A stretch of 28,593 nucleotides of DNA from JAQVXR01 sp050945755 (GTDB lineage Bacteria > Bacillota > Dehalobacteriia > Dehalobacteriales > Dehalobacteriaceae). Position numbers and translations under genes: made by a program. The stretch spans positions 1-28,593 of the forward strand of contig JBMNTN010000023.1 of NCBI GenBank assembly GCA_050945755.1, written 5' to 3'. Below the pieces are notes generated by a model. The model saw only the letters and a list, made by a program, of their open reading frames with translations, was not told the origin of the DNA and made no database searches. How positions within the stretch are numbered: position 1 is the first letter of the stretch; every line of letters starts with the position of its first letter. This document shows, in pieces, positions 21,548 through 28,593 of the stretch.

Positions 21548-21817
21548 TTGACAGAGGCCTTTGTCTTAAAGATCGCCAAAGAATCGTTGATGACCACTTT
21601 ATTGATAATCAGTCCGGCCATCGGAGTGGGGCTGATTGTCGGCCTGGTGATCAGCATCCTCCAGGCAGCAACACAGGTTCAGGAGCAGACCCTGACCTTT
21701 GTTCCGAAAATTGTCGCGATTTTTATCACACTTTTTATTACCGCCTCCTGGATGATGAATATCTTAATTTCTTTTACTGCCGATGTGTTCAGCCAATTGC
21801 CCGGCCTGGTGCGCTAA
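21548..21817 (+). CDS. fliQ: Flagellar export gate protein FliQ
   Basis: An 89-residue protein with two membrane helices; family motifs LLIISPAIGVGLIVGLVISI and LQAATQVQEQTLTFVPKIVA are complete. FliQ packs around the FliP-FliR pore. The start is TTG 21548 behind AAGGAGG; no ATG is available at the N-terminus. fliR follows nine bases after its stop. Confidence 0.96.
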   Translation: MTEAFVLKIAKESLMTTLLIISPAIGVGLIVGLVISILQAATQVQEQTLTFVPKIVAIFITLFITASWMMNILISFTADVFSQLPGLVR

Positions 21818-21826
21818 GGAAATAAC

Positions 21827-22594
21827 ATGGAGATTAACATTTTTCGTTGGCTTGTTTTCATCCTTGTCTTGGTGCGCATGACAGCATTTTTAGCGGCCTC
21901 ACCCTTATTTTCTTTGAGAAACATTCCGGCCACTGTCAAGGTTGGCTTGGGACTGGTTCTCACTCTGGTGATCTTTCCCCAAGCAGAGGGGGGAGGTTTA
22001 ACCTTTTCCGGCGGCCTGCTTGAGCTTGCCGGCCTGGTAATCTGTGAAACCATGACAGGGATCGTCGCCGGAATGGCCGCAAGCTTTCTCTTTGCCGCAC
22101 TGCGTGTCGGCGGTCAATTATTGGATATCCATGTGGGATTTGCTGCCGCCCAGCTTTTTGACCCGTTAAGCAGTGAATCCAACACATTGTTAGGGCATTT
22201 TTTCCATATCCTTGGCCTGGTTTTGCTTTTTTCCTTAGATGCCCATCATCAGCTTATTACCGGCTTATTAAAAAGCTTTCAGCTAGTTTCTTTGGGCAGT
22301 CTTCTTTTCAGCGAGGATATAGTCAAAGAGCTCTTACAGGTTTTTTTATTGATGATGGAATACGGCCTGCGCATTGCCTTGCCGGTGATGATTGTCCTGT
22401 TTGTTTTTGATTTAGTCCTGGGTTTTATTTCGAAAGCGGTGCCTCAATTCAATATTTTAATGGTCGGTTTCCCTTTGAAAATCTGTATCGGTATTTTGGT
22501 GACAGCTCTCACCATCCCTGTTTTGGGCACAGTGGTTTGTTCTCTGTTTGAAATTATGGAAAAGGAAGTGAGCCTGCTCTTTGGCTTCCGATAA
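21827..22594 (+). CDS. fliR: Flagellar export gate protein FliR
   Basis: FliR completes the FliP5-Q4-R1 gate. The 255-residue protein has about six hydrophobic segments, with family motifs VRMTAFLAASPLFSLRNIPA, VKVGLGLVLTLVIFP, and GQLLDIHVGFAAAQLFDPLS. It ends in helices leading into flhB, whose TTG start lies 14 bases before the fliR stop. It is separate from FlhB, not fused as in some clostridia. Confidence 0.95.
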   Translation: MEINIFRWLVFILVLVRMTAFLAASPLFSLRNIPATVKVGLGLVLTLVIFPQAEGGGLTFSGGLLELAGLVICETMTGIVAGMAASFLFAALRVGGQLLDIHVGFAAAQLFDPLSSESNTLLGHFFHILGLVLLFSLDAHHQLITGLLKSFQLVSLGSLLFSEDIVKELLQVFLLMMEYGLRIALPVMIVLFVFDLVLGFISKAVPQFNILMVGFPLKICIGILVTALTIPVLGTVVCSLFEIMEKEVSLLFGFR

Positions 22595-23648
22595 ATCTTT
22601 TGCCCAGGAAAAAACTGAAGAGGCCACACCCTACCGGCGCCGGGAGGCGAGAAGAAAGGGTCAAGTGGCAAAAAGCTTTGATTTAAATGCCGCTTTTAAT
22701 TTGTTTGTTTTAGTCTCCCTGCTCTTTTCTTTGCAGGGCTATTATCTGGACCTGATCCAAAGTTTTCTGGCCGGTTGCTGTGCCGAGATTTCTTCTCTGG
22801 CACCGGACGGCCCAATTGTTTTGCTTCAGCGGGGCGGAAGGTTTTTTTTCACGTTGTTGATGCCCATTTTCCTCAGCGCTTTTTTGGCTGCCCTGGTATC
22901 AAATCTTGTCCAAGTGGGGTTTGTCGTCTCCGGCGAGTCCCTCAAGCCAAAGTGGGAACGGCTTAATCCTATCCAGGGCTTTAAGAGAATGTTTTCTCTC
23001 AAAACCATCATAGAGCTGGTGAAGAATCTTTTAAAAGTAACCGTTATTTTGCTGGTGGCACTGTTGGTGGTAAAAAAGGAAATTGCCACTGTCTTAATGA
23101 CTTCTTTGTCCCATTGTTTTCAGGGATTCCACTTAGGGGGAAGGATTGCTTTTTCCCTGGCAGCGGCAGTGATCATCGCCTTTACAGTCATCGCCGGCCT
23201 GGACTTTTTTTATCAGAGATACCAGTATCGCAAAAGCTTGCGCATGACCAAACAAGAGGTTAAGGATGAGTTTAAGCAAACAGAGGGAGACCCTCATTTC
23301 AAAGCCAAGGTAAAGGAACGCCAGCGTCAAATTGCTTTTCGGCGCATGACCCAGGAAGTGCCCCTGGCGACAGTTGTCGTGACCAATCCTACTCATTATG
23401 CCGTGGCACTGAAATACCGGCGTGAGGAAATGGATGCCCCCCGGGTGGTGGCAAAAGGGGCCAACTTAGCGGCGGAGCGGATCAAAAAAATTGCCCGGGA
23501 AAACAATGTGCCCATCTTGGAAAACAAACCTGTTGCCCAGTTTCTCTACCGCAAGGTGGAAATCGGCGATGCCATTCCCGCCGAGTTATATCAGGCCGTT
23601 GCGGAAATCCTCGCCGTTGTTTACCGTAAAAATCGGCAGGAATTTTAA
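22581..23648 (+). CDS. flhB: Flagellar export switch protein FlhB
   Basis: FlhB controls export specificity and changes substrate class after self-cleavage, in response to FliK. The 355-residue protein starts with the FlhB signature EKTEEATPYRRREARRKGQV, has four membrane helices (about residues 35-215), and carries the autocleavage site NPTH (N269-H272) in VVTNPTHYAVALKYRR. The cytoplasmic C-terminal domain is complete (VAKGANLAAERIKKIARENN, then VPILENKPVAQFLYR). The start is TTG 22581 inside fliR. The repeat-rich fliK upstream in the operon is its functional partner. Confidence 0.96.
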   Translation: MASDKSFAQEKTEEATPYRRREARRKGQVAKSFDLNAAFNLFVLVSLLFSLQGYYLDLIQSFLAGCCAEISSLAPDGPIVLLQRGGRFFFTLLMPIFLSAFLAALVSNLVQVGFVVSGESLKPKWERLNPIQGFKRMFSLKTIIELVKNLLKVTVILLVALLVVKKEIATVLMTSLSHCFQGFHLGGRIAFSLAAAVIIAFTVIAGLDFFYQRYQYRKSLRMTKQEVKDEFKQTEGDPHFKAKVKERQRQIAFRRMTQEVPLATVVVTNPTHYAVALKYRREEMDAPRVVAKGANLAAERIKKIARENNVPILENKPVAQFLYRKVEIGDAIPAELYQAVAEILAVVYRKNRQEF

Positions 23649-23665
23649 AGAAAGAGTTGGATTAA

Positions 23666-25729
23666 ATGAACCTAGGGATTTTTAACGTCAAACTACTCAA
23701 AGAAAATAATGATTTATTAATTGCCGGTTGTATCGTCGGCATCGTCCTCATGATTATTATTCCTTTGCCGCCGGGGGTTCTCGACTTTCTTTTGGTCTTT
23801 AATATAACCCTTTCTTTGCTGATTTTTCTGATCACCCTTTTCACTTTGGAAGCTTTGCAGTTTTCTATTTTTCCGACGCTTCTTTTAATTACAACCTTAT
23901 TTCGCCTGGCCCTAAATATTTCGTCCACCAGACTAATTCTCTCCACTGCTTATGCCGGGAAAGTGATTTCCGCATTCGGTGATTTTGTCGTAGGGGGCAA
24001 TTATATTGTCGGCATGGTTGTTTTCCTGATTATTACGGTCGTCCAGTTTGTCGTCATTACCAACGGGGCGAGCCGTGTCGCCGAAGTGGCCGCCCGATTT
24101 ACCTTAGACGCCATGCCGGGAAAACAAATGGCCATCGACGCCGATTTCGGCGCAGGTTTGATTACGGAAAATGAAGCCAAGGAACGCCGGATGAAATTGC
24201 AAAGAGAAGCGGATTTTTTCGGCGCCATGGATGGGGCCACCAAATTTGTTAAGGGAGATGCCATTGCCGGAGTAGTGATTACATTAATTAATATTATCGG
24301 CGGTCTGATCATTGGCCGGCTGATTATGGGAAAAGCCATGCTTGATGCCTTGGAAACCTATACCGTGCTTACCATCGGAGACGGTCTGGTCAGCCAGATC
24401 CCGGCCTTATTAATCTCCACCGCCACCGGAATTATGGTGACGCGCAGTAAGACAGGCCAAAGTTTCGGTCGGGATGCCTCCAGCCAGATGCTCAACTTTC
24501 CCAAGGTACTCACTCTTGTTTCCGGGATTCTTTTTGTCTTAGGTTTAATCCCGGCCTTGCCCAACATATTGTTTCTCGCCATGGCGGCCCTGGTTTTTTA
24601 TCTTTCCTACACTCTCGACCGGGAAGACAAGGTGCAAAAGCTAAAAGCGGAAGAGGAAAAGCTCAAGGAGGTCAAGGCCGCCCAAAAGCAGCCGGAAAAC
24701 GTGCTCAAACTGTTTAAGCTTGACCCCTTAGAAATTGAGATTGGATATAACTTAGTGAGTTTAACTGACGAGAGCCAAGGCGGTGATCTTTTGGATAGGC
24801 TGGTCAGCGTCAGGAGACAATGTGTTTCCGAGTTGGGTATCTATGTGCGCCCTATTCGCATTCGGGATAACCTGCAGCTTCCGCCCAATAAATATCTTTT
24901 TAAAATCAAAGGAATTCCCCTGGATGGGGGAGAGTTAATGCCCCGCTCTTTTTTGGCTATGGGAGTTGAGGAAAAGGAACTAAAGGGGGTTCCCACTCAG
25001 GAACCGGCCTTTGGATTACCTGCCGTTTGGATTAAAAGCGAGCAGAAGTTCCAGGCGGAAACTCAAGGTTATACCGTGGTGGACGCCGCCGGTGTCATGG
25101 TGACCCATCTCATTGAATTTATTAAAAACCATGCCGATGAACTGCTGGGCAAACAAGATGTCAAAGAACTATTGGATATGGTTAAAGAAAATGATCCGGC
25201 CGTGGTGGAAGATTTGGTCCCCGATGTTTTATCCCTGGGAGAAATCCAAAAAGTATTGCAGCAGCTCCTAAGGGAACATATCCCTATCCGGGATCTCGTC
25301 ACCATCTTGGAGGCTCTCTCAGACGGGGCCCGGGTCAGCAAAGAACCTGATTATTTGATCCAGTGTGCGCGCCTCGCCTTAAAGCGCACCATTACCAATC
25401 TCTTTACCGGGGATGACGGAAAAATCCATGTGATCTCTCTCGACCCCGGGCTGGAACAAACAATCAGTAATTCTCTCCAGGGTGTCCAGGAAGGGCTCTA
25501 CCCGGTATTGGAGCCTTCATTAGCCCAGCAAATAATTGAAAAAATCCAAAGCCTTTGGGAGAAACGGTCGCTTCAGGGTTTAAACCCGGTACTCCTTTGC
25601 TCCGGCAGAGTGCGCCTCCCCCTGAAACGTTTTCTCGATCGTTTTTTGCCTCAGATCAATGCTGTGGCAATTAACGAAGTAACTGCCGGGGTGGAAATTA
25701 AATCAGTCGGGGTGGTGAAATTGGATTGA
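23666..25729 (+). CDS. flhA: Flagellar export gate protein FlhA
   Basis: FlhA is the nonameric gate that docks chaperone-substrate complexes and couples export to ion flow. The 687-residue protein has about eight membrane helices in its first 330 residues and the FHIPEP signature (TNGASRVAEVAARFTLDAMP, then GKQMAIDADFGAGLI). Its large cytoplasmic C-terminal part includes LGIYVRPIRIRDNLQLPPN and LSLGEIQKVLQQLLREHIPI. Length is normal. ATG 23666 has only a weak AAGAAAGAG site. flhF and flhG, which usually follow, are absent here. Confidence 0.97.
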   Translation: MNLGIFNVKLLKENNDLLIAGCIVGIVLMIIIPLPPGVLDFLLVFNITLSLLIFLITLFTLEALQFSIFPTLLLITTLFRLALNISSTRLILSTAYAGKVISAFGDFVVGGNYIVGMVVFLIITVVQFVVITNGASRVAEVAARFTLDAMPGKQMAIDADFGAGLITENEAKERRMKLQREADFFGAMDGATKFVKGDAIAGVVITLINIIGGLIIGRLIMGKAMLDALETYTVLTIGDGLVSQIPALLISTATGIMVTRSKTGQSFGRDASSQMLNFPKVLTLVSGILFVLGLIPALPNILFLAMAALVFYLSYTLDREDKVQKLKAEEEKLKEVKAAQKQPENVLKLFKLDPLEIEIGYNLVSLTDESQGGDLLDRLVSVRRQCVSELGIYVRPIRIRDNLQLPPNKYLFKIKGIPLDGGELMPRSFLAMGVEEKELKGVPTQEPAFGLPAVWIKSEQKFQAETQGYTVVDAAGVMVTHLIEFIKNHADELLGKQDVKELLDMVKENDPAVVEDLVPDVLSLGEIQKVLQQLLREHIPIRDLVTILEALSDGARVSKEPDYLIQCARLALKRTITNLFTGDDGKIHVISLDPGLEQTISNSLQGVQEGLYPVLEPSLAQQIIEKIQSLWEKRSLQGLNPVLLCSGRVRLPLKRFLDRFLPQINAVAINEVTAGVEIKSVGVVKLD

Positions 25730-25792
25730 AGGCAAAAACGTGCGGGGTTGCTTGCTTAAAATTGGACGATTGTTTTGGCTAGGAGGTATTTT

Positions 25793-26416
25793 ATGCTGCT
25801 GCAAAATTTAGCACCTAAGAAGGTCCTGGAAATCAAAAAAGAAAACGGGCACAGATACTATTCTTCCCCCATCCAAGAAGTGCGGGATGATCGTATCCTG
25901 ATTGATTTCCCCTGCCGCACCGGGCGACCCCTCCTTTCATTAAATCCCGGAGACAGGATTAATGCCCGGTTTACGGAAAAGAGCGGTTGTTACAGTTTTA
26001 TTTCCTGGGTAATCAGTGTTAACCCAAATGACAGTACTCCCGGTTATGCCATTTCCATCCCCCATGATTGGAAATGTGTTCAGCGGCGGGAAATGTTTCG
26101 CCTGGATGTGGTTTTTGATGTCAAATGTTTTCGCCACGGTACACAACATTTTTATGCCCAAGCCCTTGATCTTAGTGGGAGCGGTATGAGAATTGTCAGC
26201 AAAAGAAAACTGGAAGTGGGGGAAGGAATCAGGCTGGAACTGCTTTTGTTTGATGAAGTATTTAATATCAATGCCGAGGTTAAATGGGTAAAACAAAAAG
26301 AGCTGGAAAACGAGGTGCTCTATTTTACCGGGCTCTGTTTTATTGATCTCAGTTGGAAGACTCAGGACGCAATTGTGGCCGCCATTTTTAAGATGCAGGT
26401 CGGGCGTAACCGATAA
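25793..26416 (+). CDS. PilZ-domain c-di-GMP receptor, YcgR-like
   Basis: A 207-residue flagellar brake-type protein. The N-terminal YcgR-type beta domain (LEIKKENGHRYYSSPIQEVR, then LNPGDRINARFTEKSGCYSF) is followed by a PilZ domain with both c-di-GMP-binding motifs: QRREMFR (R98, R99, R103) and DLSGSGMRI (D126, S128, G131). When loaded with c-di-GMP such proteins slow or stop the motor at the MotA/FliG interface. ATG 25793 follows a perfect AGGAGG; an in-frame start at 25775 lies before it. With the riboswitch before flgB, this is the second c-di-GMP sensor in the locus. Related to Bacillus YpfA/MotI. Confidence 0.92.
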   Translation: MLLQNLAPKKVLEIKKENGHRYYSSPIQEVRDDRILIDFPCRTGRPLLSLNPGDRINARFTEKSGCYSFISWVISVNPNDSTPGYAISIPHDWKCVQRREMFRLDVVFDVKCFRHGTQHFYAQALDLSGSGMRIVSKRKLEVGEGIRLELLLFDEVFNINAEVKWVKQKELENEVLYFTGLCFIDLSWKTQDAIVAAIFKMQVGRNR

Positions 26417-26438
26417 AAATTAGGGAAGAGGAAAACTA

Positions 26439-27185
26439 ATGATTGCAGAAAAATGGGAAGAGTTTATTGATAAAAAAAATACCGGCCTCCGGGAAGAGTT
26501 AATCCTTCATTATCTTCCGCTGGTTAAACATATCTTACGCCGCCTGGTGGTAAATGTTCCTTCCCATTTAGATGAAGAGGACTTACTGAGCTTTGGCTGT
26601 TTAGGATTAATTGAGGCGGTGGATAAGTTCAACCCGAAAATTGGCGTGAGATTTGAAACTTATGCCTCTTACCGGATCAAAGGAAAGATTATTGACGAGA
26701 TCAGGAAAGCCAACTTTTTGCCCCGCTCCACCTATAAAAAGCTCCAGACGGTAACTAATGCTTATCGTCGTTTGGAACAGTCAGAAGGCACCGTCACTGA
26801 AGAAAAATGGGCGGAGGCTGCCGGGATGACGCTGGATGAACTTCATGGTGTTTTGCTTAACGTGAGCAGCTTGAGCTCCGTCTCCCTGGATGAGGTGATT
26901 AATAACTATCCAGACAAAAAAACCACCGTCGGGGAGTTGGTGGAAGCGGCAGATGCGCCTAACCCCCAATTGATTATCGAGGAACAAGAATTGAAAGTAT
27001 TGTTGAAAGAGGCACTGCTTTCCTTGGGTGAAAGGGATAAACTGATTCTCGCCCTATACTACAACGAAAAGCTAACCTTGAAAGAAATCGGCAAAGTTTT
27101 AAATGTCTCTGAATCACGTGCCTGTCAGCTGCACGGCCGGGCAATTTTAAGGTTAAAAGCCCAACTGGAGGAATGGAACAATTGA
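26439..27185 (+). CDS. fliA: Flagellar sigma factor FliA / SigD (sigma-28)
   Basis: Sigma-70-family factor that reads the late promoters found upstream of flgM, flgK and fliC. The 248-residue protein shows region 2 (LVKHILRRLVVNVPSHLDEE, DLLSFGCLGLIEAVDKFNP, then GVRFETYASYRIKGKIIDEI), a region 3 part (TEEKWAEAAGMTLDELHGVL), and region 4 with its helix-turn-helix (KLTLKEIGKVLNVSESRACQ). Regions 2 to 4 are all present, as in the sigma-28 group. Its antagonist FlgM is at the other end of the window. fliM starts 13 bases inside its end. Confidence 0.95.
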   Translation: MIAEKWEEFIDKKNTGLREELILHYLPLVKHILRRLVVNVPSHLDEEDLLSFGCLGLIEAVDKFNPKIGVRFETYASYRIKGKIIDEIRKANFLPRSTYKKLQTVTNAYRRLEQSEGTVTEEKWAEAAGMTLDELHGVLLNVSSLSSVSLDEVINNYPDKKTTVGELVEAADAPNPQLIIEEQELKVLLKEALLSLGERDKLILALYYNEKLTLKEIGKVLNVSESRACQLHGRAILRLKAQLEEWNN

Positions 27186-28057
27186 AAAGCTTTGATTTTT
27201 CCCGTCCTAACAAATTTACCAAGGAACAACTGGCCGGCTTGGAAACACTCCATGGCAGTTTTGCCAAAATGCTCAGTAATTTTCTCTCGGTCTACTTACG
27301 GACAAATGTCAAAGTCAAAGTTAGGTCCGTTGAGCAGCTTGCTTATGAAGAATTTGTCAGTTCTTTACCAAGCCCCACTCTATTTACCGTTTTTTCATTG
27401 GAACCCCTTAAGCGAAAAGCGGTTTTGGAAACAGATCTTCATTATGTCTATGCCGCTTTGGACCTGATGTTTGGTGGGACAGGCCAAGTTTCCGGTGAAG
27501 TGCGCGCCCTTTCCGAAATCGAACTTGCCGTCATGGGAAAACTCCATACCAAAGTGCTGGACATTTTTCGCATGGCCTGGGCGGAAATCATCGAAATCAA
27601 GGCCGATCTGGAGTCGCTGGAGACAAACCCGAGAATCAGCCAGGCCATTACCCCCAAAGAAACGGTCGCCGTAATCGCTTTTGATGCCCTTGTCGGCCAA
27701 ACAAACGGGCGGATTAATATTTGTCTGCCCCACATCGTCTTAGGCCCTGTAATCGATCGACTTTCTCCCCGCTATTGGCTCACAGAGGGACTGGGTTCCC
27801 CCAATCTCCCGGAAAAAAATATGGTCGAGCGGACTCTGGCCAAAGTAACGGTGGATCTTGCCGTGCTCGTCGGTCAAACTAATCTTCCGGTCCGAGATTT
27901 TTTGCAGGTGCAGGAGGGGGATGTCCTCGAATTGGACAAATCGGTGCTTGACAGTATGGACTTATATGTGGACAGCCTCCTCAAGTTTCAGGTTAGGCCC
28001 GGTACCATCGGTAATAAAAGGGCGGTGCAGATTTTAAAAGATGTTGAAGGAGATTGA
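27173..28057 (+). CDS. fliM: Flagellar motor switch protein FliM, lacking the CheY-binding N-terminus
   Basis: FliM is the C-ring subunit between FliG and FliN. The 294-residue product has the CheC-like middle domain that binds FliG (LTLMFGGTG-type motif seen as LDLMFGGTGQ; then LSEIELAVMGKLHTKVLDIF) and a C-terminal SpoA domain (VTVDLAVLVGQTNLPVRDFL, then QVQEGDVLELDKSV). It begins MEQLKSFDFSRPNKFTKEQL, which is the start of the folded part. The usual leading peptide with LSQxEIDALL, which binds phosphorylated CheY, is absent. The same frame upstream of ATG 27173 reads KVKSPTGG and gives no such motif. It overlaps fliA and the next fliN. Confidence 0.93.
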   Translation: MEQLKSFDFSRPNKFTKEQLAGLETLHGSFAKMLSNFLSVYLRTNVKVKVRSVEQLAYEEFVSSLPSPTLFTVFSLEPLKRKAVLETDLHYVYAALDLMFGGTGQVSGEVRALSEIELAVMGKLHTKVLDIFRMAWAEIIEIKADLESLETNPRISQAITPKETVAVIAFDALVGQTNGRINICLPHIVLGPVIDRLSPRYWLTEGLGSPNLPEKNMVERTLAKVTVDLAVLVGQTNLPVRDFLQVQEGDVLELDKSVLDSMDLYVDSLLKFQVRPGTIGNKRAVQILKDVEGD

Positions 28058-28527
28058 TGCTGATGTCAGGTGAGTTTTTAAACCGGGAAGAAATTGCTGC
28101 CTTGTTGAGTCAGGAACACGCCGAGCTTCTCCTCAAGACAGCTCAAAAAACTGGTGGCTCTGCAAGTGTTTCCGGCCGGGCAAAAGAGGATCAGGAGAAC
28201 CCGGCAGAAGAGCCAATAGTTAATGAAGAAACAGAACTCTCGGAACAGGAAGAGGAGGACAAGCTGGAATTAATTTTGGATATTCCTCTCACCGTCTCTG
28301 TCGTCCTGGGCAAGACCCAAAAAACCATTCAGGAGATCCTTTGTTTTCAGAGCGGATCGATCATTGAGCTGAACAGCCTGGTGGATGAGGATGTTGATAT
28401 CCTGGTCAATAATGTTTTGGTGGCAAAAGGGGAAGTGGTTGTGATCAATGACAATTTTGGCGTGCGTATTACCAACATTTTAAACACTGCCGAGCGCATG
28501 CTTCAATTAAAAAGAGGAACAATTTAG
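28057..28527 (+). CDS. fliN: Flagellar motor switch protein FliN carrying an N-terminal CheY-binding-like peptide
   Basis: A 156-residue FliN. The C-terminal SpoA domain is typical (LELILDIPLTVSVVLGKTQK, IDILVNNVLVAKGEVVVIND-type stretch, then NFGVRITNI). Ahead of it are about 70 residues: first FLNREEIAALLSQE (about residues 7-20), a good match to the EIDALL CheY-P docking peptide usually found on FliM and FliY, then an acidic linker rich in Glu. It differs from Bacillus FliY in having no CheC phosphatase domain. ATG 28057 overlaps the fliM stop and follows AAGGAG by four bases; ATG 28063 is equally possible. Confidence 0.9.
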   Translation: MLMSGEFLNREEIAALLSQEHAELLLKTAQKTGGSASVSGRAKEDQENPAEEPIVNEETELSEQEEEDKLELILDIPLTVSVVLGKTQKTIQEILCFQSGSIIELNSLVDEDVDILVNNVLVAKGEVVVINDNFGVRITNILNTAERMLQLKRGTI

Positions 28528-28593
28528 CAAGAAATAATTCGACATATTTTGAACTTTTTCCCTCCCTACGACGTCTAATAAAGTAAGCTGAAC
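28528..28593. other. Short non-coding right edge
   Basis: The last 66 bases hold no gene, hairpin or convincing promoter. TTCGACA (28538-28544) matches a minimal Spo0A box but is too short to trust. Confidence 0.4.

Noticed and set aside
28538..28544. Spo0A box (TTCGACA)
   Set aside because: A seven-base match is expected a few times by chance in a window this long, and the flanks do not extend the consensus.

Overview
This window is almost entirely one large flagellar locus read left to right. It looks like a monoderm, spore-former-type Firmicute (Bacillota), most likely a Clostridia/Peptococcaceae-like anaerobe; that placement is inference. The evidence is the Bacillus/Clostridium gene order (flgB-flgC-fliE-fliF-fliG-fliH-fliI-fliJ-fliK-flgD-flgE), short Gram-positive-type FlgD and FlgE, sigma-D-type promoters, a c-di-GMP-I riboswitch before flgB, and no P- or L-ring genes (flgA/flgH/flgI).

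Layout. (1) 1-441, minus strand: 5' part of an IS200-like / REP-associated tyrosine (Y1, HUH) transposase running off the left edge. (2) 600-9357: late flagellar genes flgM, flgN, an unexpected membrane-anchored M1 metallopeptidase, flgK, flgL, flagellin (fliC/hag), flaG, fliD, fliS and a fliT-like chaperone. Three good sigma-D (FliA) promoters precede flgM, flgK and fliC. (3) 9355-9751: a regulatory island with a long palindrome, a near-consensus SigA promoter, a GEMM-I c-di-GMP riboswitch and an intrinsic terminator just before flgB. (4) 9752-25729: the structural operon: rod, MS-ring, switch, export ATPase, hook ruler and hook (flgB to flgE), then motA, motB, a small FliN-like protein, fliO, fliP, fliQ, fliR, flhB and flhA. 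(5) 25793-28527: a PilZ/YcgR c-di-GMP receptor, sigma factor fliA, fliM and fliN. Most genes from flgB on overlap or nearly touch, suggesting one long transcript with coupled translation.

How it fits together. SigA plus the riboswitch probably sets early (basal body/hook) expression according to c-di-GMP. FliA made at the far end, held by FlgM, then drives the late filament genes at the left. The PilZ protein gives c-di-GMP a second, post-translational control point.

Most unusual part. The N-terminal half of fliK, the hook-length ruler, is built from at least six in-frame copies of a REP-like palindromic DNA element (core GGTGCCTGGCACC followed by AACTTATCA) that encode repeated MVPGTNLSS-type peptides. 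A 264-bp-period tandem duplication has also copied the first dozen residues of the FliK C-terminal domain. A related palindrome lies after the fliT-like gene, and a transposase of the family that mobilises REP elements lies in the same window. Second in interest: FliM lacks the N-terminal CheY-binding peptide, while the downstream FliN carries one. fliW/csrA, fliL, flhF and flhG are missing from their usual places.
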